From Planctomycetales bacterium (GTDB taxonomy: Bacteria > Planctomycetota > Planctomycetia > Planctomycetales > Planctomycetaceae): a stretch of 5,642 nt of DNA. The DNA lies in NCBI GenBank assembly GCA_020050375.1, contig JAGVKR010000802.1, positions 1 through 5,642 of the forward strand. Direction: 5' to 3'. Each line of letters starts with the position of its first letter. The stretch's first letter is position 1. Shown here one piece after another: positions 4,674 through 5,642 of the stretch. Made by a program: the position numbers and the translations under genes. Below the pieces are notes generated by a model. That model had not been told where the DNA came from. It saw only the letters and a list, made by a program, of their open reading frames with translations, and made no database searches.

Positions 4674-5642
4674 TCAGGGCGCCGGCGGGTCGCGCCTCAC
4701 GCACCAGAGAATCGCATTCCGCAAGACCTGCTGGTACGTCGGGTGCAGCAGGGCTTCGCGGGTGTGACCGTTGGCGAGGTGGCACAGCCGGCCGGCGCCG
4801 GGTTCGTAAACCCACCCGGCGTCCCCTTCGATGCCCCCATCCGAACGGCTGCGAAACAGGAGCTTCACCCGCGGCCGATCGACGACCGGCGTGTGCTGCT
4901 CGTCCGCGACAAAATAGGGCGTGATGCCGCGCGTGACGGGATGCTCGCGATCGACCGGCTCGACGCGAAAACGCTCCAGCGGGCCGTGTCCGATGTAACG
5001 GCCGGCGGCCAGCTTGAGATAGGGGCCGTCATCGGGATAGAGGCCCAGCGCATTGTGCAGATTCAGGAACGCGCCCCCCTTCTCGACGAACTCGACCACA
5101 GTCCGCTCGTGTTCTTTCGTGACCCAGCCGTAGAATGTTCTCGGATCGTCGGTCGGGCGCATCAGGCCGTCGCGCAGAATGACGAGCAGTTTCACCCGCG
5201 CCAGGTTTTCGGCCGAGAGGGCCCGCACGTCGACGGTGAAATGCGGGACGACTCCCGCCGCTTCGAAGGCGGGACGCAAGCCCCGTTCGAGATGCTGCGG
5301 CTCGTGCGGCCCGTCACCGATGAGAGCCAGCGCGTGCGGAGAACCATCGTCCGAGCGCGGCTCGCGACCGCTGTAAGGAGCGACCGGCACCGTCAGCTCG
5401 CGATAAACGTACAGCAGATCCTCGGCGACCGGTGTGTCGTAGGGCATCCACACCTGAAAGTCGGGCGAAATCCGCACGTGCTGTTCGAGCGCCTCGGGCG
5501 GCTTGCCCAGCGCGACTGCATAACCAACCTGCGATCGGAGCTCCTCGAGGAACCGTCGCTGACGGGCGATCACGCTCTGCGCCCCCCACGAACCAAATCC
5601 GGGCACGACTTTCTCGCAGGGAACGCTTTCCAGCATTCGTAT
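4674..5642 (-). CDS. ThuA-domain protein with a metallo-beta-lactamase-like upstream segment (5' end beyond window edge)
   Basis: The minus-strand frame is open from the right edge to the TGA at 4674-4676. Counting from the ATG at 5636, residues 100-315 form a ThuA/trehalose-utilisation domain (class I glutamine-amidotransferase-like flavodoxin fold). It shows GGAFLNLHNA (187-196), GRYIGHGP (212-219), DREHPVTRGI (229-238), DEQHTP (245-250) and GWVYEPGAGRLCHLANGH (274-291), ending at NAILWCVRR. ThuA domains are linked to sugar and glycoside metabolism; the exact reaction is unknown. Residues 1-55 (KVVPGFGSWGAQSVIARQRRFLEELR and on to the G-K-P-P-E-A-L stretch) look like the C-terminal end of a metallo-beta-lactamase-fold enzyme, where vvPGHG is followed by a helix of this kind. 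The frame also continues upstream of ATG 5636 to the edge. I therefore think the true start lies outside and 5636 is internal. The canonical His of PGHG is Phe here. The gene converges on the relic at 4567-4647, leaving 26 bp between stop codons. Confidence 0.8.
   Translation of the reverse strand: MRMLESVPCEKVVPGFGSWGAQSVIARQRRFLEELRSQVGYAVALGKPPEALEQHVRISPDFQVWMPYDTPVAEDLLYVYRELTVPVAPYSGREPRSDDGSPHALALIGDGPHEPQHLERGLRPAFEAAGVVPHFTVDVRALSAENLARVKLLVILRDGLMRPTDDPRTFYGWVTKEHERTVVEFVEKGGAFLNLHNALGLYPDDGPYLKLAAGRYIGHGPLERFRVEPVDREHPVTRGITPYFVADEQHTPVVDRPRVKLLFRSRSDGGIEGDAGWVYEPGAGRLCHLANGHTREALLHPTYQQVLRNAILWCVRRDPPAP

Overview
The window looks like chromosomal DNA from a GC-rich bacterium, most likely a planctomycete. 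Three things point there: a ribosomal protein L13 with the 'AHPTHPNF' type of insertion, a ribosomal protein S9 with a long acidic N-terminal tail ahead of an otherwise standard core, and secreted or fused enzymes (an esterase joined to a 3-keto-disaccharide hydrolase-like domain, and a ThuA-domain protein) of kinds that are abundant in Planctomycetes. The lineage call is an inference from remembered family features, not from a search.

Layout from left to right. (1) Positions 1-1031, minus strand: a secreted alpha/beta-hydrolase (esterase) running off the left edge, with the start of a second, lamin-G-like/3-keto-disaccharide hydrolase domain at the cut end. (2) Positions 1032-1665: a divergent intergenic region of about 630 bp. 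It holds a possible minus-strand promoter and hairpin leader for the esterase, a possible plus-strand promoter, and a structured leader of about 200 nt in front of rplM. (3) Positions 1666-2828, plus strand: the classic rplM-rpsI operon (L13, S9), with a small two-state hairpin between the genes and a very clear intrinsic terminator at 2882-2916. (4) Positions 3043-4392, plus strand: mgtE, a complete CBS-domain magnesium transporter of 449 residues. (5) Positions 4462-4647: two short coding relics back to back. One is the C-terminal tail of a short-chain dehydrogenase (minus) and the other is the C-terminal tail of a Cys-rich, copper-binding-like protein (plus). They look like what remains after a deletion removed the 5' halves of a divergent gene pair. 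(6) Positions 4674-5642, minus strand: a ThuA-domain protein whose upstream part resembles the tail of a metallo-beta-lactamase-fold domain and continues past the right edge.

How it fits together: the central block is housekeeping (ribosome assembly and Mg2+ uptake), with the ribosomal operon insulated from mgtE by the terminator. The flanking minus-strand genes look like accessory sugar or ester catabolism functions and are not obviously connected to the centre. No CRISPR array, tRNA, rRNA, insertion sequence or defence system was seen. I did not find a convincing new multi-gene system. The points most worth a second look are the relic pair, the structured rplM leader, the S9 tail repeats and the two fusion proteins.
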